Both the position numbers and the translations under genes were made by a program. The notes beneath the pieces were generated by a model that searched no databases, had not been told where the DNA came from, and saw only the letters and a list, made by a program, of their open reading frames with translations. Shown one piece after another: positions 23,237 to 34,871 of a DNA stretch of 64,000 nt; position 1 is the first letter of the stretch, and every line of letters begins with the position of its first letter. Source of the DNA: Papaver somniferum (taxonomy: Eukaryota; Streptophyta; Magnoliopsida; Ranunculales; Papaveraceae); the NCBI RefSeq assembly GCF_003573695.1, contig NC_039366.1, positions 164,872,339-164,936,338 of the forward strand. Direction: 5' to 3'.

Positions 23237-23345
23237 CGCTGAATAGAACAGCGTGGAACGCTGAATAGATCAGCGCCCAGGTGAACCCCGCACAGAACAG
23301 CGCTTGACTCAGTCAACTGAGTTGACAACGCCGCACATATCAGCG
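23237..23345. repeat. Left subterminal palindrome cluster of PMD element II
   Basis: Four interrupted palindromes occur within 110 bases: CGCTGAATAGAACAGCG (23237-23253), CGCTGAATAGATCAGCG (23259-23275), a weaker CGCACAGAACAGCG (23289-23302) and CGCCGCACATATCAGCG (23329-23345). The first two are spaced 22 bases start to start, two helical turns. Confidence 0.75.
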
Positions 23346-23927
23346 CCGCATCATTCATCGCCCAAAAAAATCGATATATTTACAGAAGCTCGACCTTCTT
23401 CCCCATTTTCACTTCTCACTCATTTTTACCCCATTTCTCCCGAAAATGCATATCCAACCTCATGAGTTCTAGAATTTTTTTTGCAAATTCCTTTCATGGG
23501 TTTGTTCTACTTCGAATTTGTGATCGATTGAAGGTGGTTTGGTGCGATTCCATCCACGAAATCATTCGGGGTAAGAAATTTAAGTTTTAGGTTTAAAGTT
23601 TTATGATTTTTGATTTTTGTTGCGATTTCATTCAAATTGATGATTGATCTTTCGTATTTAGATGATATATGTATGATTTAATTTGTTTATTTATGATGAT
23701 TTTTTTTTGGAATTTAATTTGATTACGTGTGATAAACAAAAAATGAAATTTTGATTTTTGTGATGAAAATAAATGATAATTTGTATGATTAGTTTGTAGG
23801 TAAAATTTGTATGATAATTTGATTATTTGTACGATGAAAATGAATGATAATGAATTATTTTTGATAATTTGTATGAAATTTAGTTTGTATGATTGATTTT
23901 TTTTTTCATGTTTGTATTGATTGTAGT

Positions 23928-24629
23928 ATGAGTATGGATGAATTGCTAAATCGGTTGGATATAGTTTCGTCAAAGAATAGTGATAAACATATATGTCAAG
24001 ATGTTATGAAAGATCCGCGCAAACTAAGCTTTACAGGTAGTTTGAAAGATGTTGAAGTGTATTATAAAATTGTAGTGAAAGATAATCCGGTAGCACAACG
24101 ATTTTGTGACAATTGTGGCTTTTCTTCTGTTTTTTAGTTTGATTTCGCCAATGGGGATAGAGGCTTAGTTGAAGCCATAGCTGAGAGATGGTGGTCAAAA
24201 ACGAAGAGCTTTCATTTTCAGGAGTTTGAAATTGGCCTCATTCCTTTATATTGATACATGTTAACGGGAATTCCCACTGGTGACCCTATGAGGGGGTGAT
24301 TGATAATATACAATATGTGTTTTGAGATGAAATATAGTGATGAGAAATGGGGGAGGATCACGGGAGATGAACCTCAACCGCCAATTCAAGGAAACGTAAG
24401 GCTAGCTCCTCATATATTGTACAACCCTGCGATTTGGGCAGTATTTCGCTTCGAACTCACTACACACATTTGGAACCGAGACGGAGAAGGTTTGAGAGAT
24501 GGTGATATTCCAAACATGGTTGTGGATGATGCCTTGCCGGAATTTCATGAGGATACAACCGACGTGGACACCGATGAAGACCAATATGACAATGAAGGAG
24601 ATGATGCATTTTATGAGAATGGAGAGTAA
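23928..24629 (+). pseudogene. PMD-domain gene II, decayed
   Basis: Starting at the ATG after a TTGTAG acceptor-like site, it reads MSMDELLNRLDIVSSKNSDK. The N-terminal ~50 residues align by eye with PMD gene I: VSSKN..KHICQDVMKDPRK against LSRKN..RHISDSDIIDKRP, then VYYKIVV against FYEIVV. After a TAG near 24135 the PMD core continues as NGDRGLVEAIAERWW and TKSFHFQEFEIGLIPLY, then a TGA and LTGIPTGDPMRG, and another TGA. The last open frame (24300-24629) is acidic at its end (DTTDVDTDEDQYDNEGDD). At least three stops and a missing central PMD section make it a pseudogene. Its orientation is opposite to PMD gene I. Confidence 0.6.
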
Positions 24630-25031
24630 ATTTTGTATTCACCAATTTATATTTAACCATAAATACTCATTTTTTTCATTCAAGCACGTTTTCATTAAGT
24701 AGACATTCCATAAAGACTCCTTTTTATTTAACCACAAATACTCCTTAATACTCTTTTTTTCATTTAAGTACGTTTACAAAGCATTTAAGTACATTACATA
24801 TTTAACTAGAACTTCATAATACTTCTTCATGCATATACTTCATTCAAATCAACTTCGATCTCCACCAAATATCTCCAAAGCGGTGATATGAATGAACGGC
24901 ATTCCATGATCCGTTTGGTATAAATCCATAGCATCTTCACGATTACCATTTGATGCCCTTAATGAAATGAAAAAAACCTTGCAACAACGTTTGGTAGCTC
25001 ATCATCTACTCGTAATTCTGAAACCTCAGAC
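24630..25031. other. AT-rich spacer between the PMD II remnant and the coiled-coil ORF
   Basis: It contains short repeated words (CATTTAAGTACG, ATTTAACCATAAATACTC and ATTTAACCACAAATACTCC). The frame of the downstream ORF stays open upstream to about 24930 (LPFDALNEKNLATTFGSSSS), so an upstream exon or start may lie here. Confidence 0.4.
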
Positions 25032-25397
25032 ATGTCTCGTAGAAGACGTTTTTTCGACCAAACAGATGATGTTAGAAGTGCGGGAAGAGATAATGCAAAG
25101 AAAAGGGCTCGTGAGGCTACAACATCGCAAAGAGCAGATGAAAAAGCGGATAGGCTCATCGAACTTCTTGAAAAAACACAAGAACAAAGGGTTGCAAAGT
25201 ATGAAACAGAGGAAGAGTACCTCAAGAAGAACATGGAAATCTCTACAATCTTAGCAAAAACTCAACAAAGGGAAGCTGATTTGAAGATCCTACTCCAAAA
25301 CTTGGATGGATTAGAGGAATGGGAGAATCCCCTCTACAAACTATGGAAGAACGAGATTTTGGTCTGTAATGGATTACTACAAAGAAGTCTCTTCTGA
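25032..25397 (+). CDS. Coiled-coil ORF resembling NAM-associated C-terminal domains
   Basis: MSRRRRFFDQTDDVRSAGRD, then a lysine/arginine patch (NAKKRAREATT), a long heptad-patterned helix (KADRLIELLEKTQEQRVAKY, LKKNMEISTILAKTQQREAD) and the end DLKILLQNLDGL with a final W-K-N-E-I-L block. This order (basic GR..AKK motif, coiled coil, LKILLQD-x-S/DGL, KxEIL) is that of the 'NAM-associated' domain in plant proteins derived from the Myb/SANT accessory ORF of PIF/Harbinger transposons. The DNA-binding N-terminal part is not present in this frame. The frame is open for 121 codons, so the ORF is less decayed than the PMD gene beside it. The role suggested is DNA or partner binding for the element; this is an inference. 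Confidence 0.45.
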   Translation: MSRRRRFFDQTDDVRSAGRDNAKKRAREATTSQRADEKADRLIELLEKTQEQRVAKYETEEEYLKKNMEISTILAKTQQREADLKILLQNLDGLEEWENPLYKLWKNEILVCNGLLQRSLF

Positions 25398-25867
25398 AAT
25401 CAATGACCTGGATTAGTAAAAACACTCAGGAGGCATCCATTTTTAATAATTTATTAAAGTGATATATTTGTAATAATTTAAGTTATTTAGAAGTTCATTT
25501 TGAATTAAGTTATTTAAGTTATTTAGAAGTAGGTTTCAATTTCAATGTACTTTTTTTATTATTTAAGTTATTTTAGTTTCAATGTACTTTTTTAGTTCCT
25601 TCAAAAACAGCATTGTAACTTTGTTTTGCAATGTAATGAAAGATATTTCACTTGCTTTGGTAAATCTTTAAATTTTGAAACAAACAACCATTGGAACAAA
25701 TTGTCAAACATTTCACAATTCAAAATTTGAAAACATAGTCGTTGGTGATGTAAAAACTAGGTGTAGGAAAAAAAGAAACATTTAAAAATTCTGAATTTGA
25801 AAAAAATAGCCGTTGTGGTGTAGGAAAAAAATAGGTCAAGTGTTGTATTGTGCAACGCTGAGGTGGA
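25398..25867. other. AT-rich 3' region of PMD element II
   Basis: Repeated AAGTTATTTAAGTTATTTAG words occur at about 25480-25575, and AAAATTTGAAAACATAG-like words at about 25730 and 25790. No gene was seen. Confidence 0.4.
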
Positions 25868-25998
25868 GCGCTGAATGGAACAGCGCCTGTACTGGCGCTG
25901 AAAATTGAATAGTTCAGCGCAGATTATATGGAATATTCGTCTAGCGCTGAACCATTCAGCGTAAAAGTCACTTTTTGAGCACCGAACAATTCAGCGGT
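25868..25998. repeat. Right subterminal palindrome cluster of PMD element II
   Basis: Four palindromes occur: GCGCTGAATGGAACAGCGC (25868-25886), GCGCTGAA..TTCAGCGC with a 10-base centre (25895-25920), GCGCTGAACCATTCAGCGT (25944-25962) and ACCGAACAATTCAGCGGT (25981-25998). They mirror the left-end cluster. Confidence 0.75.
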
Positions 25999-26137
25999 TC
26001 AATCTCGCTGCTAGATGAACTGCGAGCACATGCTAGGAGAGAGAACTAGTGTTAACTTTTAGGCCACACTTTTTTTTTTGAATTGCAACACTTAACTTCT
26101 AATCTAGCAGCTCAATCTAGATCATAGGACTTAGTCT

Positions 26138-26711
26138 AAGGGTTGTTGGACCACTGTAAGGGCTGGACGATGATTCAAAGTGATGTGGCACCATGTTGAA
26201 TGTTGAATCTTGAACAACCATGGGATGGGACTAAGCCTTACCAGATGAGAAAGTAAAATTGTACGTTGTAGGAGTAAGAGAATTGCTTCCGATTTGAAAA
26301 ATTGTGAATTCTCCAGTCATATGTACATTATATATTCCAACAAGCTATATCAGGAGTTGCAGGCAAAATGTTTTAACGAATTTATACCAAAACTCTTTTT
26401 TGAACGGTTTTGATTGGGGCAGTTAGTTTAAGCTAGGTTCGTTAGAGTGACACCTTTATCCATTTGAAAGTTTTAGAGCTTTAATTTTTAATCAAGGCTT
26501 TGTATGTATCATATTTCCTTAAAGAAGTTATTATTTGATCCATTAAGGATTTAGTGATGACAACCTCAGCTCACTCATGTCATCACCCGGACTTTGCCAT
26601 TTTACTACAGTGACATTGACTCATCAAACGAGACAAGACTAGTCTTCCCCCAAGACTTTTTAATGGTTGTGGTTTAATGGCTGTGGAGGTGTCTTATATA
26701 GTGAAACTAAA
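26138..26711. other. Spacer with a possible small MITE at 26128-26245
   Basis: GGACTTAGTC followed by GGGTTGTTGGACC at the left and GAACAACCATGG..GGGACTAAGCC at the right (about 26213-26242) form rough inverted ends. The element would overlap the right end of PMD element II. From 26246 to 26711 no gene or repeat was recognised. Confidence 0.3.
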
Positions 26712-29700
26712 GAAGATATATCAACCAAAATTCAAAATCTACAGTTACTGCTTATACTAGTGAAATAAAACAAATATGTGATCAATTAGCTGCTTCTGGA
26801 TGCCGTATTTCTGATGATGAGATTGTAGTTGTTACTTTAGCTGGTCTTAATTTTGATTATGATTCTTTTGTTACTTCAATTCGAATTCGTAATCCACCAG
26901 TCAATAACATTGAATTGCATAATCTTATGCTTAGTGAAGAAATTGTTTTAAACAATAGATCTATCAATACTCATACTGAATCTATAAATCGTGCATTTTT
27001 CACTAATGGTAGAGGTACTGGCAGAGGAGGTTATAATAGAGGATATAAAAGAGGTTTTAATCCTAACAATAACAACTATGGAAGAGGTTTTGGTCCTAAC
27101 AACTCTGGTAAAGGTTTTGGTCCTAACAATCACAATTATGGTAGAGGTTTTAACTCTGGTAGAGGTTTTAGTACTGGAAATTTAACAACACCAACAACTG
27201 CTTCTGTTGGCTCATTTACTTCTTCAGCTCCACCACCACCTAACATATACTCTGGAGACAAACCAACTTGCCAAATATGCAGAAAGTATGGTCATGAAGC
27301 TGACGAATGCTGGAATAAAATGAATTTTTCTTTTCAAGGAAGAGGCCCTCCAAGGAATTTTCAGGTTATGCTTGCTTCTGCAAATATTCTGGGACATAAT
27401 CCCTGGTATATGGACTCTGGAGCTACTCATCATCTTACATCCAATGCCAGCAACATAGCATCTACTTCTAGATTTCCTAGTGATACTTCTATCACTGCAG
27501 CTAATGATGAAGGTATGCAAGTCTTAAATTCTGGTTCTTCTTTAGTTTATGTACCTTCACATGACTTTGTTCTCCATAAAATTTTCCATGTTCCTCTTGA
27601 TTCCCAGAACCTTATATTTGTTCACAAATTCACCACATATAATGCATGTTCTCTAACTTTTACTTCCACTGACTTTACTATAAAGGATTTGAAGTCAGGG
27701 AAGACTCTTTTTCAAGGGCCCAGTAGGGATGGTCTTTATCCTTTTCAATGCAGTCAATCATATCCACCAAATAAAGCTTCATACAATCTTCCATATCAGC
27801 CAGTAGGATTCCATTCATCAAATAAGGCTCTCTCATGTGTCAAAGCGTCACCAAAAATTTGGCATAGGAGACTGGCTCACCTTTCTTTCCAGTCTTTTAC
27901 AAGAATCTCTAAAGAATTACAACTTACTCATCCATTGAACAAACTTTTCTCCTGTATTGATTGTCAACTAGGAAGAAGTGATAAACAACCCTTTACTCTT
28001 TCTAGTTCTGTTTCTACTGCACCTTTGTTTTTACTTCATATGAATGTTTGGGGACCTGCCCATGTTACTTCAGTTAATGACTTTAGATATTATGTGAACA
28101 TCATTGATGATTATTCTAAATTTGCTAGGTTTATCCTCTTATTCTTAAGTCTGATTTTACTTCTGTTTTCAATTGCTTTAAGTCATATGTTGAAAATATG
28201 TTCAATTATACCATCAAGACTATTAGAACAGATGGTGGGGGTGAATTTGTGAACAATATTCTTAAAGAATTTTTTTCTAAATGTGGCATTGTTCATGAAA
28301 TCACCTGTCCTCATACACCTGAGCAAAATAGTGTGGATGAGTCCAAACATAGACATCTTATTGACATCACTAGAACCTTCTTGATACAATCCTCTCTATC
28401 TCCTGAATTTTGGTTTGATGCTCTTTCCACAACTAATTTTGTGATTAATAGAATCCCTACTAAATCTTGTCCAACTTCTAGTCCGTTTGAAAAACTTTTC
28501 AAGAAGAAACCTGACTATTCCTTTCTTAAAACCTTTGGATGCTTGTGCTTTCCTTGTTTGAAGCCATATACTGACCATCTACTTCAACCTAGAAGCTCTC
28601 AATGTGTTTTCTTAGGGTACAACTCTTCTCACAAAGGATATAGATGTCTTGATATTCAATCTAAAAAGGTATATGTCTCTAGACATGTTGTTTTTCATGA
28701 AGAAACATTTCCACTCTCTTCAACTCAATCTGTTGATATATCTTCTTTACCTGACTTTTTGAACTTTACTTCTGTCACTAATGATTCTCCTTCTTCTGTC
28801 ACTTAATCTTCTTCTTCATCTACATCAACTACTTCCACTTCTGTCACTGAATCTGTTGTACCTCCTTCTCACTCTATGCAAACTAGAGGCAAGAGTGGCA
28901 TTTTTAAACCTAAAGTCATGTTCACTAATAAACATGTTCTTCCTACATCTTATCTTAGTTCTCTATCCATTCAACCTCCTACATCTTATTCTCAAGCCTC
29001 CAAATTAAAAGTCTGGGTTAAATCTATGGGGAATGAATATGTAGCTTTAAGAAATGCTGGTGCATGGGATTTGGTAGCTCCTGATCCTTCTCAAAATCTT
29101 GTTGGATGTAAATGGGTTTACAAGATTAAATATAATCCTGATGGCATTATAGAAAGACATAAATCTAGATTAGTTGCCAAAGGATTTAGTCAGTTAGAGG
29201 GTATTGATTACACTGACACATTTAGTCCAGTTGTAAATCATGTTACCATTCGAGTTGTCTTATCATTAGATGTTAATTTTGATTGGAGAGTTAAGCAATT
29301 AGATATCAGTAATGCTTTCTTACATGGTGATCTGAAGGAGGATGTTTATATGACTCGACCACCTGGATATATTGACAAAGATCACCCTGACTTTGTTTGT
29401 AAACTCAAGAAATCTTTATATGGTCTTAAACAAGCTCCTATAGTTTGGTATGAAAAGCTGTCAGATTCAGTAATTGTTCTGGATTTTATACCTTCTCTAG
29501 TTGATTCCTCTCTATTTGTTCAGAAAATGGGTGATCAGATTACAATTATATTGGTTTATGTTGATGATATTATCATCACTGGTTCTTCTTCTTCTCACTG
29601 TGACAAAATAATTGCTCATTTGTCATCTCAGTTTTATGTTAAAGACTTAGGTGATTTACATTACTTCTTGGGATTAGAAGTTAAAAGAAATGAAGCTGGT

Positions 29701-30517
29701 TTATTCTTGTCTCAGACTAAGTATGCTTTGGATCTATTGACTAAGAAAAATTTGGTGGGAATTAAGCCCTGTAATACTCCTTGTCCTGCATCATTTAAGC
29801 TCTTTCCAGAAGATGGGGAACCGTTATCTGATCCCACTGAATACAGGTCCACAGTTGGCTCTTTGCAATACCTCACCTAGACAAGACCTGAGATCTGTTT
29901 TGCAGTTAACCAAATATGTCAGTATATGCATTCTCCTACTTCTGCTCACTTAGTTGCAGCTAAAAGAGTTCTAAGGTATATCAAGGGTACTTTGGATCAT
30001 GGTCTTTACTTCACAAAGGGTTTCACTACTCTTCAAGGGTTTACAGATGCAGATTGGGATGGTAGTCCTTCCGATAGGAAATCCATTAGTGGATACTGCA
30101 TTTTCTTTGGTGATAATCCAGTCAGTTGGTCAGCCAAGAAACAACCAACAGTCTCAAGGTCTTCTACTGAAGCAGAGTATAGATCTCTGGCTTCCACAAC
30201 AGCTGGGGTCTTGTGGCTTTGCCATTTACTTTAAGGATCTTCATGTGTTCTTATCTGACTCTCCTACTATATCTTGTGACAACAAAAGTTCTATTGCCTT
30301 TGCTTCAAATCCTGTTCTGCATAGTCGTATGAAACATTGAGCATTGGATTTTCACTTTGTTCGGGAGCTCGTTCAATCAAAATCTTTGCAGGTTACTTAT
30401 ATTGCCTCCATAGACCAAGCTGCGGATATCTTCACCAAAGGCCTTGCTGCTCCCAGATTTGAGTTTCTGAAGACCAAGTTGAAGGTTTTACCACCACTTC
30501 AACTTGCGGGAGGGTAG
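26712..30517 (+). pseudogene. Ty1/Copia gag-pol, 5'-truncated and decayed
   Basis: Gag starts in mid-domain (TVTAYTSEIKQICDQLAASG) and has a Gly/Asn/Arg-rich linker and the knuckle CQICRKYGHEADEC. Protease follows (PWYMDSGATHHLTS). Integrase has the zinc site HRRLAHLSF..C-I-D-C and HMNVWGP, where the first catalytic Asp of the LHxDxWGP motif is Asn (codon 28043-28045). The reverse transcriptase has KWVYKIKYNPDG, QLDISNAFLHGDL and YVDDIIITG. RNase H has STEAEYRSLA and ends ADIFTKGLAAPRF. Breaks: a frameshift near 28130, TAA at 28804, TAG at 29878, a frameshift near 30230 and TGA near 30338. The enzyme order PR-INT-RT-RH defines Copia. A purine-rich GCGGGAGGG stands at the end. No 5' LTR was found; the left junction shares only about ten bases (TGAAACTAAA) with the sequence after the 3' end. 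Confidence 0.9.
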
Positions 30518-30980
30518 TGAAACTAAAAGTCTAGCCCTCTGACTTTTATTGACTTATAGTTGTGCTGTTTCTATTGGTTGTTATCTGTCCTATAACCTTT
30601 CAACACCCGTCTTTACTTTATTAGTTAGTCTTCATTGTTAGAAGAATCTCTGTTGTCTGTTTTTGATATTAGTACCAAGACTTGTTCTTCCTGTTCAGTT
30701 AATGAAAAACTCATCTTATCTTCTCTAAAGCCTGATTGCCATTATTATACTGAGGGTATGGTTCCCTAATTTCCCTAAACTTCACATCCCCTCGAATAAA
30801 TCATTGTTCACAAAGTTCTCATTGTTGTTGATCGGAGGTATTACACGAATTTTACATGGTGACCGGAATAATTGGTCACACTTTCCAGTTATATTTGTCA
30901 AGGAGATCACAATATTATACAAATTTGTTGTTAAGAATGAGAGATTAGCAACTATATGCTTACACTACTTACATGGATAT
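30518..30980. other. 3' flank of the Copia remnant (possible LTR piece) and 3' side of NOL
   Basis: The sequence after GGGAGGGTAG starts TGAAACTAAAAGTC and is pyrimidine-rich with polyadenylation-like words. This fits the beginning of a 3' LTR, but without a second copy it cannot be delimited. The right end should include the 3' untranslated region of NOL (minus strand). Confidence 0.35.
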
Positions 30981-31316
30981 TCATTCTTCTAACACATATC
31001 TATTTCTTCTGGCACCAAATGCGAACCTCTGAAAGACAACAAAGAAAGAAGAAAATAGGTCAGGTTCGCCAAATTCATTTCTTATGGAAAAAACTTGAAA
31101 TCACGATCCCTGACAAACAAAATACAACAACACGGAACGTGCTTAACTGAGAATATTTGTGAGTAGGCTTTCAACCCAGTGAGGAAACGAATGTAAGTCG
31201 GCTTCGTAGATCCATTGGTAGGGATGGATCTGATGTTTGGAACAAGATATTCTGCAACCTGCAGGGAGACCAATAAAGAACATAAGAGAAATTACTTCCG
31301 TTGATGATCACATGCA

Positions 31317-31404
<88 letters not shown>

Positions 31405-34400
31405 TATGTTTGCAAGCTTTATATATAGACTATGGGTGCACAGGATTTGTCTTAAACTGGAATATGAGACTTAAACTGAAGGTCTTGCATGGATATATAC
31501 AGCAGCAGATGTGGCACAATATGTTTATTAGGTATTCAAAACAGGAAGGCCAGTGTCATAAATGATTTTTTAAGAGAAAAATGGGCCAGTTAAAGGTGAC
31601 AAGTGCCTAAAATTTCTTAAAGTGCAGTCTGCCACCAGACTATCGTACCTAGCTTATCTGTGGTATCCCTAAGCCAACCAAATGAAATAAATGCACACAT
31701 CACCCAAGTATCAGAATTTAAATGGATGACTAGTGTATGAGATAAGTAGCAAATGTAGGCTACATTCTGGAAAGATGAACCAAAAATATCTTAAGAACAA
31801 AACCTGTTCATGAACACATATTGACGACAACATTGTTTAGAGAGGTGGTGATAAAATCCTACCACTTCAGCTGGTTCTGCCAGGATGTTAATGAAAAACT
31901 TAGCCTGCAATTGACAATATGAGTCAGTCTCAAGATTAAGATCCTCTGACAAACATCAAGTGGAGAAAGTTCTGTATTCGACCTGCTTCGTTGTGGCCCC
32001 AGACATCAGAAGATCAGTTGTAACCATGCCCGGCTGGAAATGACAAAATGAAGTGATCTAGGTGAGGATACATACAGGTATTAGAAGACAAGGTAAGAAA
32101 AACCTTGAAAGCTGAAAGTTAAATAGGTGTTGTACATACTTCAGCAGTAATGCAAACATAACCTAAGTAGTGCCACCAAAGGATGCACAACCACGCTTTG
32201 AAAATATATTTATAGATTCTAAGCAAAAAAATAAAACTTACCGAAAGGTTATGCACCACTACATTTTTAACGTCTTGCATCTGCAGTTCAGCCTGTGGAA
32301 CATCAGGAAGCCAATTCAACAAGACCTAAAAGATTTCCTTAGAAAAGAAATTCACATAGATATTAAGAAGTTTCATCGAAAGGTCAATTCGGTAAAAGAG
32401 CCCGCAACTTGTTACCCCATTGTGAATTAACAAACCATCTCACCATAAAAATAGATTTTGGCTTATATTAATACATGTGCATTATAAAGCAGAGAAAGAC
32501 AGCTACGAAGTCTCTATAGAAATTTCTAAATGTACCTGTAATGACTTCGTGAGATGCACCACACTACGTTTCGTAGCCCCGTATGCAGCAAATCTAAAGG
32601 AAAATCAAGTCATTAACTCTTTCAGGTTTGAAAATGAGATCTTATGTTCTGTTCACCACTAAATTCTCTCTCAAAAAAAATCATAATTTCCAACAATGGC
32701 GTTGCAAATACAACAATCTGAATTTTAATGGCCATAAAAATTAGCTTAAACAAATAGTACCTCGGAGTTGGCCTTCCATCTGAACCAGCTCCATCAATGT
32801 TAAATATATGACCTCCTCGTGGCTGATTGAGCATCAACTTTATTGCCTACACATCATCATCCACTACCGTGAGTCATTGTAGGTCTAGTAAGACATATTT
32901 TAGGACATTATACATATGAATTATTTTCATTTCTTACCTCTCTACAACATATCATCAACCCAAGAGTATTCGTTGTTACGACTTCACTGCAAAAGGGAAC
33001 TGTCTCATCTTATATGACACATCGCATGCCAGTTACGTAACATCACTCTCAAAGAGACCAAAAGTTTAACAATGACACTACTGATGAAAGCTTACATAAG
33101 ATCTTCATCTGACGTTTCAGCTAATGGCTTAAAGCTGTAAGCATTTGATCCTGCATTATTGATCTGCAATCTTTCTCATAAGATAAAAGGAGGATGCAAA
33201 CTGAAGACAGACACATTATTAAAAAGATTTAACTCCATATATACTTACTACACTGAGAAGCTTGCTAAATAAACAAGTAAGATATGCAAATCCCAAAAAT
33301 AGCCAAACCAACATTGAAATCATACCCATATATCTATGCTTTTAAGTTTGCTACAACCAAAGGCCACTAATGCATTGACATCCTCCCCTTTTCTAACATC
33401 ACAGGTTGTGCCCTGAAACAAGAAACCATTGAATGATTCTTTACATACATTAATAACAGGTGAACTACGTTTCAAAGTTAATAACCGAAAAAGAGAATAC
33501 TAAAGGCAGAGATAAAGGGGATACCCACACACGTTGATCCCCAAACTCTTCCCGTAGGTTCTGAACTGCAGATTCCACCCGCTCAGCTGACAGATAACCA
33601 GTAGAGAAGATGGGTTGGAATGCAATAAATGTTTCCAACTTCCTGTGTCACTAGTATTTCTTTTCACAAGATTAAAGTAGAGCACTAACGGGGGGGTTTG
33701 CAGAGAGAACAACAAGGTAACAGACTATTTAGTATTCCCAGTTATTGGAAAGAAGAAAAAATAAACTGATGCTCTGTGCACTTGGTGGCGGCAAGTGTCA
33801 TACCACTGTTAGGTGTTTTGTGAAATTACTATAGCGCATTGGCCGAATAATTTGGGTAAAAACCATCAATGGTAAGGGGAAGTTACAGACGGGACCTTGG
33901 AGGTGGGCATCTCTCAATGTGTTCTCGAGAAAGAAGACAGAGGTACTGAAGCTGTGAAATAGATGATGATGAGCCCAAAATTCAGGTCGCATGCATGCCA
34001 TCGCAAGGGTAAGTTCCTTGAAAGTGACTATGCAAAGAGGATCTATTGCTCTACTTCCTCTTAGAAAATCATGCAAAATTTTCTTTACAGTTCTAAGCAA
34101 GTATTCGAGAAAGAATCGGAGACACTATCTGACGAATCTGCTAGATTGGAGAATACAGCATGTCAGAGGTCAAAATTTTACCTGATCTTGAGCAAATTAG
34201 TACATTGTCGCCTGCCTTCAAAAACTCTTTAGCGAGTGCATATCCGATTCCTGTATTAAAAAATTAGTTATTTGAAGTTTTGTTTCGGTTATGAGGATGA
34301 GAAACTAAGAACCTGAAAACGAAGGAGATTAAGGGTGTTATAGTATGCCACTATGCCTAGACCCAACAACGTGCTAATTTCAGGTAGAAAGAAACCGTTT

Positions 34401-34871
34401 TCAAACTAGATCGTCGAATTAAATAAGGAAATATACTAATCCATAACTTCACAAATCATTTGACTGAACCCTAATGGATTAACATGTATCTAACCAACCC
34501 GAAGAATGCACTTAAAAATTTGACTGAACCCTAATGGATTTACATGTATCTAACCAACCCGAAGAATGCACTTAAAACAAATGTAAATTAAGAAAATTGA
34601 GAAAACTACCTTTCGTTGAGCCAGTAATCAAAACATTGTAAGGTGGAACCATGGGTTCTCTATTCTCCTCCAATACTTCTTCCCTAATTCTTGAATGACT
34701 CCTTAGAGTACGAGCATAGTGAAACCCTATGTTCCGGGAAGATTGGCGTGAAGTCAGAAAGCCATGAAAGTGATTCGACGAAATTAGGGGTTTTGGTAGA
34801 GAAGAAACTAAGAAGGCTTGGTATCTCGGAGAGGAGGAAGTGGAGATTGAGGGAAAATGGAGGGAAGCCAT
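30981..34871 (-). CDS. NOL: Chlorophyll b reductase NOL (NYC1-like), chloroplast, 13 exons
   Basis: Exons: 34871-34610, 34250-34182, 33586-33525, 33412-33326, 33163-33096, 32986-32938, 32846-32761, 32593-32536, 32292-32242, 32033-31983, 31904-31863, 31258-31148 and 31028-30981. All junctions are GT-AG and the sum is 1044 nt, or 347 aa, close to the known length. The first ~75 residues are a Ser-rich transit peptide. The fold is a short-chain dehydrogenase: TGSTKGIG (NADPH loop), NNAGSNAYSFKPLAE, and the active-site YGATK. The end PTYIRFLTGLKAYSQIFS and FAFGARRNRYVLEE is specific to NOL. With NYC1 it reduces chlorophyll b to 7-hydroxymethyl chlorophyll a at thylakoids, the first step of light-harvesting complex breakdown in senescence. 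The gene is intact despite a large GA repeat in its last intron and retroelements on both sides. Confidence 0.95.
31321..31400. repeat. (GA)40 microsatellite in the last intron of NOL
   Basis: Eighty bases of uninterrupted GA lie inside intron 12 of NOL, about 60 bases upstream (on the gene strand) of exon 12. On the transcribed strand it reads (TC)n, a long pyrimidine run. Confidence 0.97.
34459..34578. repeat. 60-bp tandem duplication in NOL intron 1
   Basis: Bases 34459-34518 and 34519-34578 are nearly identical copies (one visible change, GGATTAAC versus GGATTTAC). They lie in the intron after exon 1, ending about 30 bases before its donor site. Confidence 0.95.

Larger units (their letters stand above)
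23199..26137 (+). mobile_element. PMD element II: TIR element with PMD remnant and coiled-coil ORF
   Basis: Exact 15-bp inverted termini are AGACTAAGTCCTATG (23199-23213) and its complement at 26123-26137. Inside each end is a cluster of interrupted palindromes of the CGCTGAA..TTCAGCG type, followed by a leader that looks like a gene 5' region (about 23390-23590). Then come a PMD remnant (23928-24629) and a coiled-coil ORF (25032-25397), both on the plus strand. No transposase was recognised, so it is probably non-autonomous. The target duplication was not resolved because a related terminus lies immediately to the left. Assignment to a superfamily is open: coiled-coil partners of this kind are seen with PIF/Harbinger, while PMD genes are known in Mutator-like and gypsy settings. 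Confidence 0.55.

Noticed and set aside
23153..23345. CRISPR-like repeat array
   Set aside because: Repeats are palindromic, irregularly spaced and inside a plant transposon end; no cas genes and the wrong kind of genome.
26700..30770. Complete Copia element with two LTRs
   Set aside because: Only about ten bases (TGAAACTAAA) are shared between the 5' junction and the 3' flank; no 5' LTR and no clear target duplication could be shown.
31237..31428. Arg/Glu-repeat protein frame
   Set aside because: It is simply the GA microsatellite read in frame within a NOL intron.
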